Assembly: GCA_041394885.1 (NCBI GenBank)
Contig: JAWKHI010000012.1
Location: 1 to 64,000 of the forward strand
Source: DSOI01 sp041394885
Lineage (GTDB): Bacteria > Acidobacteriota > Terriglobia > Bryobacterales > Bryobacteraceae
Reading direction: 5' to 3'
DNA length: 64,000 nt
Shown here: one piece after another, positions 1-9,049 of the stretch
Numbering within the stretch: position 1 is the first letter of the stretch
How the letters are laid out: every line of letters begins with the position of its first letter
Translations under genes and position numbers: made by a program
The notes under the pieces: generated by a model
Told to the model about the DNA's origin: nothing
The model's input: the letters and a program-made list of their open reading frames with translations, nothing else
The model's database searches: none

Positions 1-1095
1 GACGCCGCCACGCTGATCGCCACCCTCGATTCGCTCGCCACCGGCGCGGCGTTCCGGGTGGAGCGGACCAAGCGCAAGGGAATCGCGGCGGCGAAGTTTC
101 ATGTGGATGCGCCGCAGGCACAGGCCAAGCATCGCCATCTGCATCACATCTCCGCCATGATCGATGCTTCGTCGCTCACCCCTGGCGCCAAGAAGCGCGC
201 GCACAACATCTTTGCGAAACTGGCCGAGGCGGAGGCGTCCGTACACGGCACTTCGATCGAGAAGGTTCATTTTCACGAGGTGGGCGCGGTGGACTCGATC
301 GCCGATGTATGCGGCGCCGCGCAGGCGCTCGACATGCTCGGCATTGACCGTCTGGTTTGCTCGCCGGTCAATACCGGCAGCGGCACCGTCCACACCGAAC
401 ATGGCCTGCTGCCGGTTCCGGCGCCCGCCACGGCGCGGCTGCTCGAGGGCGTTCCTGTGTATGCGCGGGGCCCGGCGCTGGAACTGACCACGCCCACCGG
501 TGCGGCGATCGCCGCCACGCTGGCCTCCGGATTTGGCGCTTTACCCACGATGCGGATCACCGCGACTGGCTATGGCGCCGGCGATCGCGATTTTGCCGAG
601 CATGCCAATGTACTGCGCGTGATTTTGGGGGATTCGGTGCAGGCTGCTGAATCCACCACTGTGAGCGTGATTGAAGCCAACATCGACGATTCCACGCCTG
701 AGGTGTTGGGGCACGCGATGACGGTGCTTGCGGAGATGGGCGCTCTTGACGTCACGCTGTCGGCGGTCTCGATGAAGAAGAATCGCCCGGGGGTAGTGCT
801 TGGCGTCATCGCGCGACCGGACGACCGGGAAGCCCTTGTCGCCGCCCTATTCGCGGAGACGTCCACGTTCGGGGTCCGGATCCATGAGGCCGAGCGGCGG
901 GTGCAACCCCGGCAACTCGTGCCAGTGGATACGCCGTACGGACCGATTCGCGTGAAGGTGGCCGGGAACGGGTCGTTCGCTCCGGAGTTCGAAGATTGCC
1001 GGGCGGCCGCGGAGGCAGCGGGTATCCCACTCCGGACCGTGATGTCGGCGGCTGCCGGCGCCTGGGCGAGCAGGCTGAAGACATCGGTAGGCTGA
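1..1095 (+). CDS. larC: LarC, nickel-pincer cofactor nickel insertase (5' truncated)
   Basis: LarC inserts nickel into pyridinium-3,5-bisthiocarboxylic acid mononucleotide, giving the pincer cofactor of lactate racemase and related enzymes. The frame is open from base 1, and its first residues (DAATLIATLDSL, then KRKGIAAAKF) match the N-terminal third of LarC, so the true start lies left of the window; the GTG at 58 is internal. Supporting motifs are the His-rich HRHLHHI, HFHEVGAVDSIADV and TPTGAAI. Some lactobacilli make LarC by programmed frameshifting between two frames; here the visible part is one uninterrupted frame. No larA, larB or larE is in view. The family assignment is firm; the client enzyme is unknown. 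Confidence 0.9.
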   Translation, partial: DAATLIATLDSLATGAAFRVERTKRKGIAAAKFHVDAPQAQAKHRHLHHISAMIDASSLTPGAKKRAHNIFAKLAEAEASVHGTSIEKVHFHEVGAVDSIADVCGAAQALDMLGIDRLVCSPVNTGSGTVHTEHGLLPVPAPATARLLEGVPVYARGPALELTTPTGAAIAATLASGFGALPTMRITATGYGAGDRDFAEHANVLRVILGDSVQAAESTTVSVIEANIDDSTPEVLGHAMTVLAEMGALDVTLSAVSMKKNRPGVVLGVIARPDDREALVAALFAETSTFGVRIHEAERRVQPRQLVPVDTPYGPIRVKVAGNGSFAPEFEDCRAAAEAAGIPLRTVMSAAAGAWASRLKTSVG

Positions 1096-1208
1096 AATCG
1101 CGTGTTTCCCTTTCACGCCGGTGTGCCGGCCATGACACACAAAGGGAGCCCGGCGAGCGATGAATCAGCAAGTTACGGGGCGGCCAGGGGCTTGCCTTCT
1201 CCCCGGGC

Positions 1209-3419
1209 ATGTACCGCGAGTCTTCCGAATACGCCGTCGTCGACAGTCCGCCGCGGCCGAAGCCCGGATATCCGCAGCCGGCCTTACCCCCTCCACCTGC
1301 TCCACGCGGCCCCGAAGAGGCGCGTAGCGCCTTCGACCTGATTTTCGGCGTCCTACTTCCCTTCACCGCGATTGTCGTGGAACTGTCCACCCGGCTCTGC
1401 GCGAGCGTCTTCTTCAACCCACTGCCCACGCCCGTCCATATCGTGCTCGCCCTGCTTGTGCCCTCTTCCGGACTCGCGCTTTGGACGCGATTCCCCCTGC
1501 CGCCGCGGGTTCTCGCCTGGATGAACAGCTTTGCCCTTGTCGTCGCAGCGCTATACGCCGTCCCTTTCCTGCCGCTGATTCCGCTCGGCCTGCTCACTGC
1601 CGTGATGCTTATCGGCCTGCTGCCGCTGTCGCCGTACCTGTCGCTGTGGGCTGCCATCCGCCAGCGGCGGCGGCTGTCGCGCAACCATCCGGCGATTCCT
1701 TCCTTGTGGCGCACCATCCCGGCCGCGGTGGCGTTGCTGGTTGTGGCCAGCATGCCGCATCTGGTGAGCCGGGCGGCGATGCACTGGACGATCGATCATC
1801 CCGATGACCGCCCATTGGCGGTGTGGCTGGTCCGTCACTTGGGCAGCGAGAGCGCCCTGCTCGAAGCCATGCAAGCCAGGGGCCGGACGGCTCTTGAACT
1901 GTTGTCCCGTCCGGTGCCGGAGACCCATGCTCGCGACATTTTCTATCTCGTCACCGGGCGCGATCCGGCCCGTGAACCCCAGCTTGTGCAAGCCTGGTCC
2001 CGGCGATTTTTCGACGCGCACCAGGGTAGCGCCACGGTGGGTTCGATCCTGCCGAATCTGAGCATGGCCTCCTCGCAGATCGACGGCTCCGTGGACCCCA
2101 CAGCCGCGGTGGGCTACTTCGAATGGACGATGCTGTTCCGCAACGCCGAAGCTGCGCAGCGCGAGGCCAGGGCGACGGTGCAGTTGCCGCACGGCGCGGT
2201 GGTTTCACGCGTCACGTTGTGGATCGACGGCGAACCCCGCGAGGCCGCATTCGGGGGACGCGCCACCACCGCCAGCGCCTACCGGTCCGTCGTGGCCGCC
2301 CGCCGCGATCCGCTGCTGGTGACCACGGCCGGACCCGACCGCGTTCTACTGCAGTGCTTCCCCGTACCGCCGAATGGCGAGATGAAAATACGTATCGGGA
2401 TCACGACGCCAATCGACGGTAGCGGGGCGTTCACACTCCCTTACTTCCAGGAGCACAATTTCACGCCGGTGCGGACCCATCAGGTCTGGATCGAGGCGGG
2501 GAAGCAGAACATCCGCCGCGGCGTCCCCCACGCGGACCTCCACAAACCGGTCCGCGATTGGCTACCGGTGAAAGCGGCCGGGCTCGCCTGGACGCCCGAT
2601 CCGCAATCGCGCGGATTTCTGATCCGGCAGCGCATTGTGGAGCAGCCTGGCCGGCGCTACGCGAAACTCGTGTACGTGGTGGATGGTTCCGCGCCGATGG
2701 GCCGCTATGCCGATGTGCTGTCGCGCGAGATCGACGGGGAGGTTATTCTGGCTGCCGATGAAGTCCGGAGCGTGGCCCGTGTGAGCCGGGGCGATTTCGC
2801 CGGTGGAGCCGACAACGTACCGGCTCTACTGCTCGCACAGGAACGGGCGTCACTCGAAACGGCGGGCGCGGATGCGGCGATTGTCTGGATACACGGACCG
2901 CAGCCGGTTGCGCTGACCGCGCCGGATGCCCTGCGGCAATTCTGGGCGCGGCGTCCGGGCCAGGCGCCGCTGATCTCGGTGCAACTCGAACCTGGGCCCA
3001 ACCGGATCCTCGAAGCTTTGGACGGTGTGGCCGAGGTGCGGACCATGACAGCCGGAGTGGACCGCATTCTGGCCCCGCTCCTCGAGCCCAAACCGGAACT
3101 CGTAGCCGTCCGCGAGCGCGTTGCTGGTTTTTCGGCCCGAGGACACCGTACGTCCGCGCACTTGGCCCGGCTCTGGGCGCTGGAGGAATCGGCCAGGACC
3201 GGCGATGCGGCGCTAGCGGCGAAATACCAGTTGGTTACGCCGTTGACGGGAGCGGTGGTGCTCGAGTCACGACAGCAGTATGAGGCCGCCGGGCTCTCCC
3301 CGGCCGCGCCCGGAACGGTGCCGACAGCGCCGGAGCCTGAGACATGGGCGTTGATGGCAATCGGGCTGGCGGCGGTGGCGTACCAGGTCCGCACGCGGCG
3401 CAACGGGGTGGCCGCGTGA
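1209..3419 (+). CDS. VIT-domain membrane protein with C-terminal PEP-CTERM-like sorting signal
   Basis: The 736-residue protein has about five or six hydrophobic segments within residues 45-190, a VIT-like domain near residues 300-425, a degenerate vWA-like stretch beginning LVYVVDGSAPMG near residue 487, and a C-terminus of PEPETW (708-713), a short hydrophobic segment and RTRR. That tail is a PEP-CTERM-type signal, recognised by exosortases and followed by cleavage or transfer. The exosortase gene overlaps its stop codon by 4 bases, so this is probably that enzyme's dedicated target. Paired VIT-type targets are known for exosortase N and K systems in other phyla; which subclass this belongs to cannot be settled here. 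The start is ATG 1209 with only a weak ribosome-binding site. Confidence 0.75.
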   Translation: MYRESSEYAVVDSPPRPKPGYPQPALPPPPAPRGPEEARSAFDLIFGVLLPFTAIVVELSTRLCASVFFNPLPTPVHIVLALLVPSSGLALWTRFPLPPRVLAWMNSFALVVAALYAVPFLPLIPLGLLTAVMLIGLLPLSPYLSLWAAIRQRRRLSRNHPAIPSLWRTIPAAVALLVVASMPHLVSRAAMHWTIDHPDDRPLAVWLVRHLGSESALLEAMQARGRTALELLSRPVPETHARDIFYLVTGRDPAREPQLVQAWSRRFFDAHQGSATVGSILPNLSMASSQIDGSVDPTAAVGYFEWTMLFRNAEAAQREARATVQLPHGAVVSRVTLWIDGEPREAAFGGRATTASAYRSVVAARRDPLLVTTAGPDRVLLQCFPVPPNGEMKIRIGITTPIDGSGAFTLPYFQEHNFTPVRTHQVWIEAGKQNIRRGVPHADLHKPVRDWLPVKAAGLAWTPDPQSRGFLIRQRIVEQPGRRYAKLVYVVDGSAPMGRYADVLSREIDGEVILAADEVRSVARVSRGDFAGGADNVPALLLAQERASLETAGADAAIVWIHGPQPVALTAPDALRQFWARRPGQAPLISVQLEPGPNRILEALDGVAEVRTMTAGVDRILAPLLEPKPELVAVRERVAGFSARGHRTSAHLARLWALEESARTGDAALAAKYQLVTPLTGAVVLESRQQYEAAGLSPAAPGTVPTAPEPETWALMAIGLAAVAYQVRTRRNGVAA

Positions 3420-4279
3420 ACGGTGTCGTTGGCCGACTGTTTGCGTCCGCGGTGACGGTGGCTGGCCTGCAAGCCGCCGCGGCCTGGCCTGTTTGGACGT
3501 GGTACGCGCACCGCGTCACCGACGGGTCCGACGGGCCATGGCCACTGGCGGCTCTGGGGCTGTTTGCGGCGATCCTTGTGATGGCGCGCGATGGGGCGGG
3601 GAAGCCCGTTTCCTTGGTCCACGCCACGATTATGACGGCGATTTACGCAGCCACGGTCCTGTTGTTGCCACCGATCTTCCGTTGCGCGGCGGCCTTTTCC
3701 GCGGTTGGGTCGACGCTTGTCCGATGGCGTCTGGGGCCCGGCGGACATTGGCCGTTTGTGGCGTTGCTGGTGCTAGCGGCGCCGATGATCGCGTCACTCG
3801 ACTTCACGCTCGGCTTCCCGCTGCGGCTGGCGGCGTCGCATTGCACGGCGGCGTTGGTATCGCTGGCTGGATTTTCGGTCTCGGCCGAGGGGACCCTGCT
3901 GCGGTGGGGAAGCCGGATGGTGGCCATCGACGCGCCATGTTCCGGTGCGCGGATGCTCTACACGGGGCTGGTGGTGACGGCAGCGTTGGCGGCTTATGAG
4001 CGGTTCTCGTTGCGCCGGACCGCGGCTGCGTTTGCAGGGGCGATTCCGGTGACCGTGGCGGCCAACGTGTTTCGCGCGGCGGGTCTCTTCTTCATCGAAG
4101 CCGGAGTTGTTGCCGATGCCGGAATCGCAACGGCGACGGCGTGGGTGCACTCCGGACTCGGTGTTTTGGTATTCGGATTGCTAACTGTTTCTCTGCTGCA
4201 CATGAACCGATGGATCGGGACGGCCCATACGTTCCCGTTCTTTCCTCTGCCTGCCGCCACACAATCGAGAATCCGATGA
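3416..4279 (+). CDS. Exosortase family transpeptidase/protease
   Basis: The product is a 287-residue, very hydrophobic protein with roughly eight membrane segments. The exosortase/archaeosortase catalytic residues are visible in order: Cys175 in DAPCSGARM, Arg220 in ANVFRAAG and His245 in WVHSGLGV. Such enzymes sit in the inner membrane and process proteins carrying C-terminal PEP-CTERM-like signals. I start it at GTG 3416, which overlaps the upstream stop (GTGA), rather than at the longer upstream start inside the VIT gene. The next gene also overlaps by 4 bases, so all three are probably translated together. No exopolysaccharide genes accompany it, unlike classical EpsH loci, which supports a one-target cassette. 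Confidence 0.85.
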   Translation: MNGVVGRLFASAVTVAGLQAAAAWPVWTWYAHRVTDGSDGPWPLAALGLFAAILVMARDGAGKPVSLVHATIMTAIYAATVLLLPPIFRCAAAFSAVGSTLVRWRLGPGGHWPFVALLVLAAPMIASLDFTLGFPLRLAASHCTAALVSLAGFSVSAEGTLLRWGSRMVAIDAPCSGARMLYTGLVVTAALAAYERFSLRRTAAAFAGAIPVTVAANVFRAAGLFFIEAGVVADAGIATATAWVHSGLGVLVFGLLTVSLLHMNRWIGTAHTFPFFPLPAATQSRIR

Positions 4280-4827
4280 AGACCTGGACGTTGTTCCTGA
4301 TCGTCTGCGGCGCGGCCGCGATCATGCCCCTGTTGTCGGGCCACTTCACGCGGGAGCAGGATGGTTCGGCCGGCTTCCCAGGCTGGTCCAGCCAGTGGCG
4401 CGGCGTTGCCCTCCGGCGCATCCCGCTCACATGGCGTGAGCAACGATTCGCCGAAGGCTTTCCCGGGCAGATCGCCCAATTCACCGATGGCAGTCGTCTG
4501 CTGTTGATGCGATACACAGCGCAGCCGACCCGGAAACTGCACTCAGCGGCCGATTGCTTTCGCGGCGCCGGCTACCGGGTGAGTCCACTTCCCCTCTATG
4601 AAGATGAGCATCGGGAACGTTGGGGCCGGTTCGAAGCCGTTCGGGACCGGACCATGCTGATCGTGAGCGAACGGGTGTTCGAGAATGCCGGCGACAATGC
4701 ATGGACCGATGTCTCGTCGTGGTATTGGAGCGCCTCGTTCGGTAGGACGGGCGGGCCGTGGTGGGCGGTCACGATGGTGGAGGAGGCGGGTGCGAGCCCA
4801 GCGGGAGCCGCCGCAGGGCGTTTTTGA
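4276..4827 (+). CDS. EpsI-like exosortase-associated protein
   Basis: This is a 183-residue protein with an N-terminal signal or anchor segment (MKTWTLFLIVCGAAAIMPLL) followed by a soluble domain. The segment around LHSAADCFRGAGYRV resembles the region of EpsI/DUF3485 proteins that reads 'HSPxxCLxGxGW'. EpsI-type proteins accompany or are fused to many exosortases and probably assist in the periplasm; their reaction is not known to me. The ATG overlaps the exosortase stop (ATGA), so it is the third gene of a coupled unit. The assignment rests on context and a short similarity, so another small exported protein is possible. Confidence 0.6.
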   Translation: MKTWTLFLIVCGAAAIMPLLSGHFTREQDGSAGFPGWSSQWRGVALRRIPLTWREQRFAEGFPGQIAQFTDGSRLLLMRYTAQPTRKLHSAADCFRGAGYRVSPLPLYEDEHRERWGRFEAVRDRTMLIVSERVFENAGDNAWTDVSSWYWSASFGRTGGPWWAVTMVEEAGASPAGAAAGRF

Positions 4828-4897
4828 GCGGTGGGCGGATTGCCGGCAAGTCCTTTGTTTTGGATACAGTTGCGGTTTTGGTTGCCATCGCGCGAAA

Positions 4898-4906
4898 TGG
4901 TAGGAT
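4898..4906 (+). promoter_or_regulatory. Possible extended -10 promoter element
   Basis: TGgTAGGAT lies 10 bases before the ATG at 4917, in the first gap after the exosortase cassette. It fits the TGnTAnnnT pattern seen before other genes in the window, but only four of six -10 bases match consensus and no -35 is visible. Confidence 0.3.
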
Positions 4907-4916
4907 GAGGTTGCCT

Positions 4917-6002
4917 ATGGCCGGGAAATCGACCGCCTTCGCTTCCCTGGCGCTTGTCTGCTGCCTGCCTCTCGCCGCCGCCACGCTCGAGGACGCCCTT
5001 ACTGACCTTGCCCGCCGGATCCGCACGGCAGTGCGCGGCGAGGTCATTTCGCTCGAGGTCCGGCCGGCGGCCGATCCCGATCGCGACCGTGTGGCGGCGC
5101 AACTCGCCCGCGCTCTGGGCCGCCTGCAGGCTCCTGGCGACGGGATAACGGCGGTGACGGTGACCCTTTCGAAGAACCTGGAATCACGGCTTATAGTGGC
5201 CGAAGTGGGGCCGGACGGGCGCGCGGTCTTCATTCATCCCTTCGGCGGAGGCCTTCGCGACGCCGGCGCGGCGGAGGGGCCTGTGCTGCTCGAGCCGCGT
5301 CTCCTGTACAGATCTCCGGGACCGATTTTCGCGGCGGTGGAGGCGGCCGGCGGGGTTGTCCTGCTGCGGCCCGGCATTATCGAGTATCGCCGTGGCGACG
5401 AATCCGGCCCGGAGCCGCCGCGCACTGAGTTCGTTCCGGTTCGCCCGCTGCCGCGGGATCCACGGGGGGTGGTGACGATCGAGTCCGGGTGGGTGCGCGC
5501 GTGGCTCGACAGCGTCCGGTGCTCCGGGACCCTGGACCCCTGGACTGTACGATGCGCGCAGGGCGATTCGCTGTGGAATTTGGCGCCCGGGGTGGAGGCG
5601 CGCTTGGTGGAAGGACGTAATTTTTTCCTACATCCGGCAGGTCAAATTTTCAATGTGGTCCGCATGGCGGGAAGGCCCGGGGCAGGCATGGAATTGGTTG
5701 CGGCTCATACCGATGGCTCGATCCGGCGTCACGGGGAAGGCGGCGAGGAGGCGGTACTTGCGCGCGACGCCGGAACCGAGATCGGTCTGGTGCGGACTTG
5801 CCCGGGGTCCGAGGAACTCCTTTTGAGCAGTGACGGCGGAGCGTTGCAGGCATACCGTGTTGGTTCCCGGGCGCTGATTCCCGTGGGACGGCCGGCGCGG
5901 GTTGCCGGGATGGTTGTGGCGGTTCAGGGTGGGCTCGCCATCGTTCGGGATCCGAGCGCCGGGTATTCCGTTTACCGAATCGAGGCCCGGTGTGACCGGT
6001 GA
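4917..6002 (+). CDS. Exported protein of unknown function, probable beta-propeller
   Basis: I do not recognise this 361-residue protein. It has a clear signal peptide (MAGKSTAFASLALVCCLPLA followed by AA), then an alpha/beta segment, and from about residue 160 repeated short beta-rich units with Gly/Arg turns that look like propeller blades. I prefer ATG 4917 over the in-frame ATG 4905 because GAGG sits 6 bases before it and the signal peptide begins directly there. The gene overlaps the next one by 11 bases and heads a unit ending in a two-component system, so a periplasmic sensing or scaffold role is a plausible inference. Confidence 0.6.
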   Translation: MAGKSTAFASLALVCCLPLAAATLEDALTDLARRIRTAVRGEVISLEVRPAADPDRDRVAAQLARALGRLQAPGDGITAVTVTLSKNLESRLIVAEVGPDGRAVFIHPFGGGLRDAGAAEGPVLLEPRLLYRSPGPIFAAVEAAGGVVLLRPGIIEYRRGDESGPEPPRTEFVPVRPLPRDPRGVVTIESGWVRAWLDSVRCSGTLDPWTVRCAQGDSLWNLAPGVEARLVEGRNFFLHPAGQIFNVVRMAGRPGAGMELVAAHTDGSIRRHGEGGEEAVLARDAGTEIGLVRTCPGSEELLLSSDGGALQAYRVGSRALIPVGRPARVAGMVVAVQGGLAIVRDPSAGYSVYRIEARCDR

Positions 6003-7251
6003 AGTGCCATCGCGCCGGGCGGTGATCGGGATGTTTTGCGCGAATGCTCTGCGCGGAGAGCGGCCCCGCTATGGCGGATCGATGACGGTGGCCACTTCGA
6101 TACCGATTGCTCCGCTGACCTCGGATCCCCTCGTCTTCGAAGGTTTTCGCCGCGGTAGCCAAGCTCGCGCCGCCTTGGCCGCCGCCTGGACTCACGACGC
6201 CTCTTTCCGGCGGTGGACGTTCACACTTCGCGGCGGAGTGACGACGCATGAGGGGGCGCCATTGACGGCGCAAGCCGCGGCGGAAGCACTGGCGCCCATG
6301 TTCCCGGACCGAAGATGGAACGTGGAGGGCGCGTCGGGCCTGGTGGTGCAATCGGCGCGTCCGATGCCGCGGCTGCTGGCGGAACTCGCGCAGCCGGGAG
6401 CCGCCATCGCGGGAACCGGTCCGTTCCAAACGGAGAAGTACGAGGCGGGGCGAAGCGCGACGCTGCGCGCCGTGGAGGCCTACTGGGGCGGACGGCCCTA
6501 TCTGGACTCGATCGAGTTGCGGTTCGGGTCCACCGCCCGGGCGCAAGCGGCCGACCTGAGCGAACTGGCGCCGGTCGACATCCGACGGCAGTCTCAGCGC
6601 GGCCGGCGCACATGGATTTCGGACCCATTGGATCTGGTGGCTTTGGTTTTTGACCCGCAGCGCCGGTTGGCTCAATCAGAATCGGTGCGGCGGGGATTGG
6701 CGGCGAGCGTAGACCGCGCTCCGATCGCGAACGTGATTTTGCAGAAGCACGGCGAGCCAACGGCGGCGATCGTGCCGAATGCCTTGTCCGGGTATGGTTT
6801 TCTATTCAACGCGGCTCGCGACGCGGCGTCGGCGCGGCGGCTGTTGGCTTCCACAGCCGGCCCGCTGCTGGTGGCCTGCGATCCCGTGGATCCCGTGCTG
6901 AAGCCGATCGCGGATCGGATCGCGTTGAATGCGCGGGAGGCCGGCCTGGTGGTGCGGGTGGTGGACCGCGTTCCGGCGGACGTTCACCTTCGGCGGGTGC
7001 CGGGCGAGCCGCTCGATCCGTTCCTTGCGCTGCCTCACTATGCCCGCGCGCTCGGGCTGCCGGATCCGCCGCCTGCCGCTTCGCTCGAGGAACTCTACGC
7101 GAGCGAGCGAGCGCTACTCGAGGGTGGCTGGGTTGCGCCGCTGTTCCACATTCCGGTGATCTACGGGATGGCGGAGCGGGTACGCAATTGGCCATCGCGG
7201 GATCTGCCGCCGTGGCGCTTCGAGGATGTTTGGCTGGCGGATCAACAATGA
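5992..7251 (+). CDS. Family 5 extracellular solute-binding protein
   Basis: This 419-residue protein resembles the SBP_bac_5 family (DppA/OppA type): the stretch GTGPFQTEKYEAGRSATLRA, followed by YWGGRPYLDSIELRF, is the family's core pattern. Such proteins bind peptides, sugars or metals for ABC importers. No permease or ATPase genes are nearby; instead the stop overlaps the start of a sensor kinase gene (ATGA). It may therefore present a ligand to the kinase rather than feed a transporter, which is inference. The GTG start at 5992 lies inside the end of the previous gene. The signal sequence is weak (RRAVIGMFCANALRG). Confidence 0.75.
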   Translation: MTGEVPSRRAVIGMFCANALRGERPRYGGSMTVATSIPIAPLTSDPLVFEGFRRGSQARAALAAAWTHDASFRRWTFTLRGGVTTHEGAPLTAQAAAEALAPMFPDRRWNVEGASGLVVQSARPMPRLLAELAQPGAAIAGTGPFQTEKYEAGRSATLRAVEAYWGGRPYLDSIELRFGSTARAQAADLSELAPVDIRRQSQRGRRTWISDPLDLVALVFDPQRRLAQSESVRRGLAASVDRAPIANVILQKHGEPTAAIVPNALSGYGFLFNAARDAASARRLLASTAGPLLVACDPVDPVLKPIADRIALNAREAGLVVRVVDRVPADVHLRRVPGEPLDPFLALPHYARALGLPDPPPAASLEELYASERALLEGGWVAPLFHIPVIYGMAERVRNWPSRDLPPWRFEDVWLADQQ

Positions 7252-9049
7252 CATTCCGCACCCGGCTATTCCTGTTTTTTTCAGTGGCTGTGGCGGCGAC
7301 GGCGCTGTTGGCATCGTGGGCGATTTCCGTCTCGGTGACGGCGGCCTTCGAGCGCCTGGAAGCCGAGCGCATGGAAGCGTTGACGCGGCAGATTCAAAGA
7401 GAGCTGGACCTTCGCAGCGCGGAAGTGGTGCGCGGCTGGATGCGCTGGCCGGGACCGAGGTTGTCCGGACGATGGCGGGCGAATTGGCGCGTCCGGATTC
7501 CGATCCGGCTCCGTTTCTCAACGAAGCCAAGCTTCTGGCGCGCGAGCAGAATCTGGACCTGCTCGAGATCATCGGCCGCGACGGCGCGATCATCTCGTCG
7601 GCGCAGTACCCGGCGCGATTCGGCTACAAGAAAGATTGGGTTGTGGAACCGGTGGATTGGCGCGCGGCCGGCGCATTCGTCGAATTGGAGAAGCTTCCCG
7701 AAGAAACGGCGGTGGCGTTGCTGGCGGTACGTCCGGCGCCGGGTCCGGGTGGGTCGATCTATCTGGTGGGCGGGCAGCGCATCGATAAGGAAATGCTGGA
7801 CTCGCTGCCGCTACCGGCAAGCATGCATGCCCGGCTCTACCGCAGCCTCGGCAGCGCGCGGCGCGGCGCGGTCGACGCATTGGGCGTCGACGCACTGGTG
7901 GAGCGCGTCCGTGAGAGCGGCCATGTGGCGTCGCTTTCGCACGGGGGCGTACTGGACGCGGCGACGACTACCTACGGAATCCCGCTTTCGGGCCGGTCCC
8001 GCCAGTTGCTGGCTGTGCTGTTGCTCGAAGCGCGGCACGGCGAGCTTTTCTGGCTGACATGGTTCATCCGCAGCGTGGGTTTTCTGGGCGCGCTGGCCGG
8101 GATCGCGGTGGGAGGGGCTGTGGCATGGTGGGCCGCTTCGCGGGTGACGCGTCCAGTGAGCGCGCTGGTGGACGGGGCGGGCAGAGTGGCGGCGGGAGAT
8201 TGGACGGCGCGCGTGGAAGCGCCCGGCAACGATGAACTCTCGCAACTGGCGGGTTCGTTCAACCACATGACCGAACAACTGTCGCAGCAGCGGGACCGTC
8301 TGGTGCAAGCCGAACGTGTGGCGGCGTGGCGGGAACTGGCGCGGCGGTTGGCTCATGAATTGAAGAACCCGCTATTCCCGCTGCAGATCACAGTGGAGAA
8401 CCTGCAGCGGTCGCGCCTTGCGGCGGGAGGCGATGCTCAGGCCCAAGACCAATTCGAGGAAGTATTTCGCGAATCGACGTCGACGCTGCTTGTGGAAATC
8501 GCGCAGTTGAAAACGATCATCGCCCGGTTTTCCGATTTCGCTCGCATGCCAGCGCCCCGTGTGGAGAGAATCGAACTGGCGTCATTTCTGCCGCCGATCG
8601 TCAAGTTGTTCGAGGCGCAATGGAGCGCGCCAGGCGGGCCGCGCTTTGCGGCAGCGATCGAAGTGGAGCAATCCGGGGATGCGCCGCTCGAGGTGGAAGC
8701 CGATCCGGAGCAACTCTCCCGCGCGATCCGCAACCTGATTCTCAACGCGATGGACGCGATGCGCGAGGGCGGCCGCATCGAGATCAAAGCCGCCGCGGCG
8801 GGAGGCGCGGTCGCGATCGAGGTGGCCGATGCAGGAGAGGGGCTGACCGAAGAAGAATGCGCGCGGCTGTTCACGCCCTACTACACGACGAAGAAGCACG
8901 GCACGGGATTGGGGTTGGCCATCGTGCAATCGGTGGTCTCCGATCATGGCGGTACAATTTCGGTAACCAGCCAAAAAGGCGAAGGCGCCCGCTTCCGAAT
9001 CGAACTGCCGCGCGTACGGAACTCCCATGGCACATCTGCTTCTCGTTGA
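7248..9049 (+). CDS. NtrY-like sensor histidine kinase, reading frame broken near 7433
   Basis: The N-terminus (MTFRTRLFLFFSVAVAA, ATG 7248) is in one frame and the rest in another. They join if one C is restored at about 7433, changing CGCGGCTG to CGCCGGCTG and giving AEVVRRLDALAGTEVVR. The repaired protein has a first membrane segment, a periplasmic sensor domain, a second membrane segment, HAMP, a His-kinase domain with phospho-acceptor HELKNPLFPL, and an ATPase domain (TGLGLAIVQ). This is NtrY-like organisation. It overlaps the binding-protein gene by 4 bases and the response regulator by 23, so it belongs to one coupled unit. The lost base could be a real mutation or a sequencing error. 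Without repair the conserved part would need an internal start. Confidence 0.8.
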
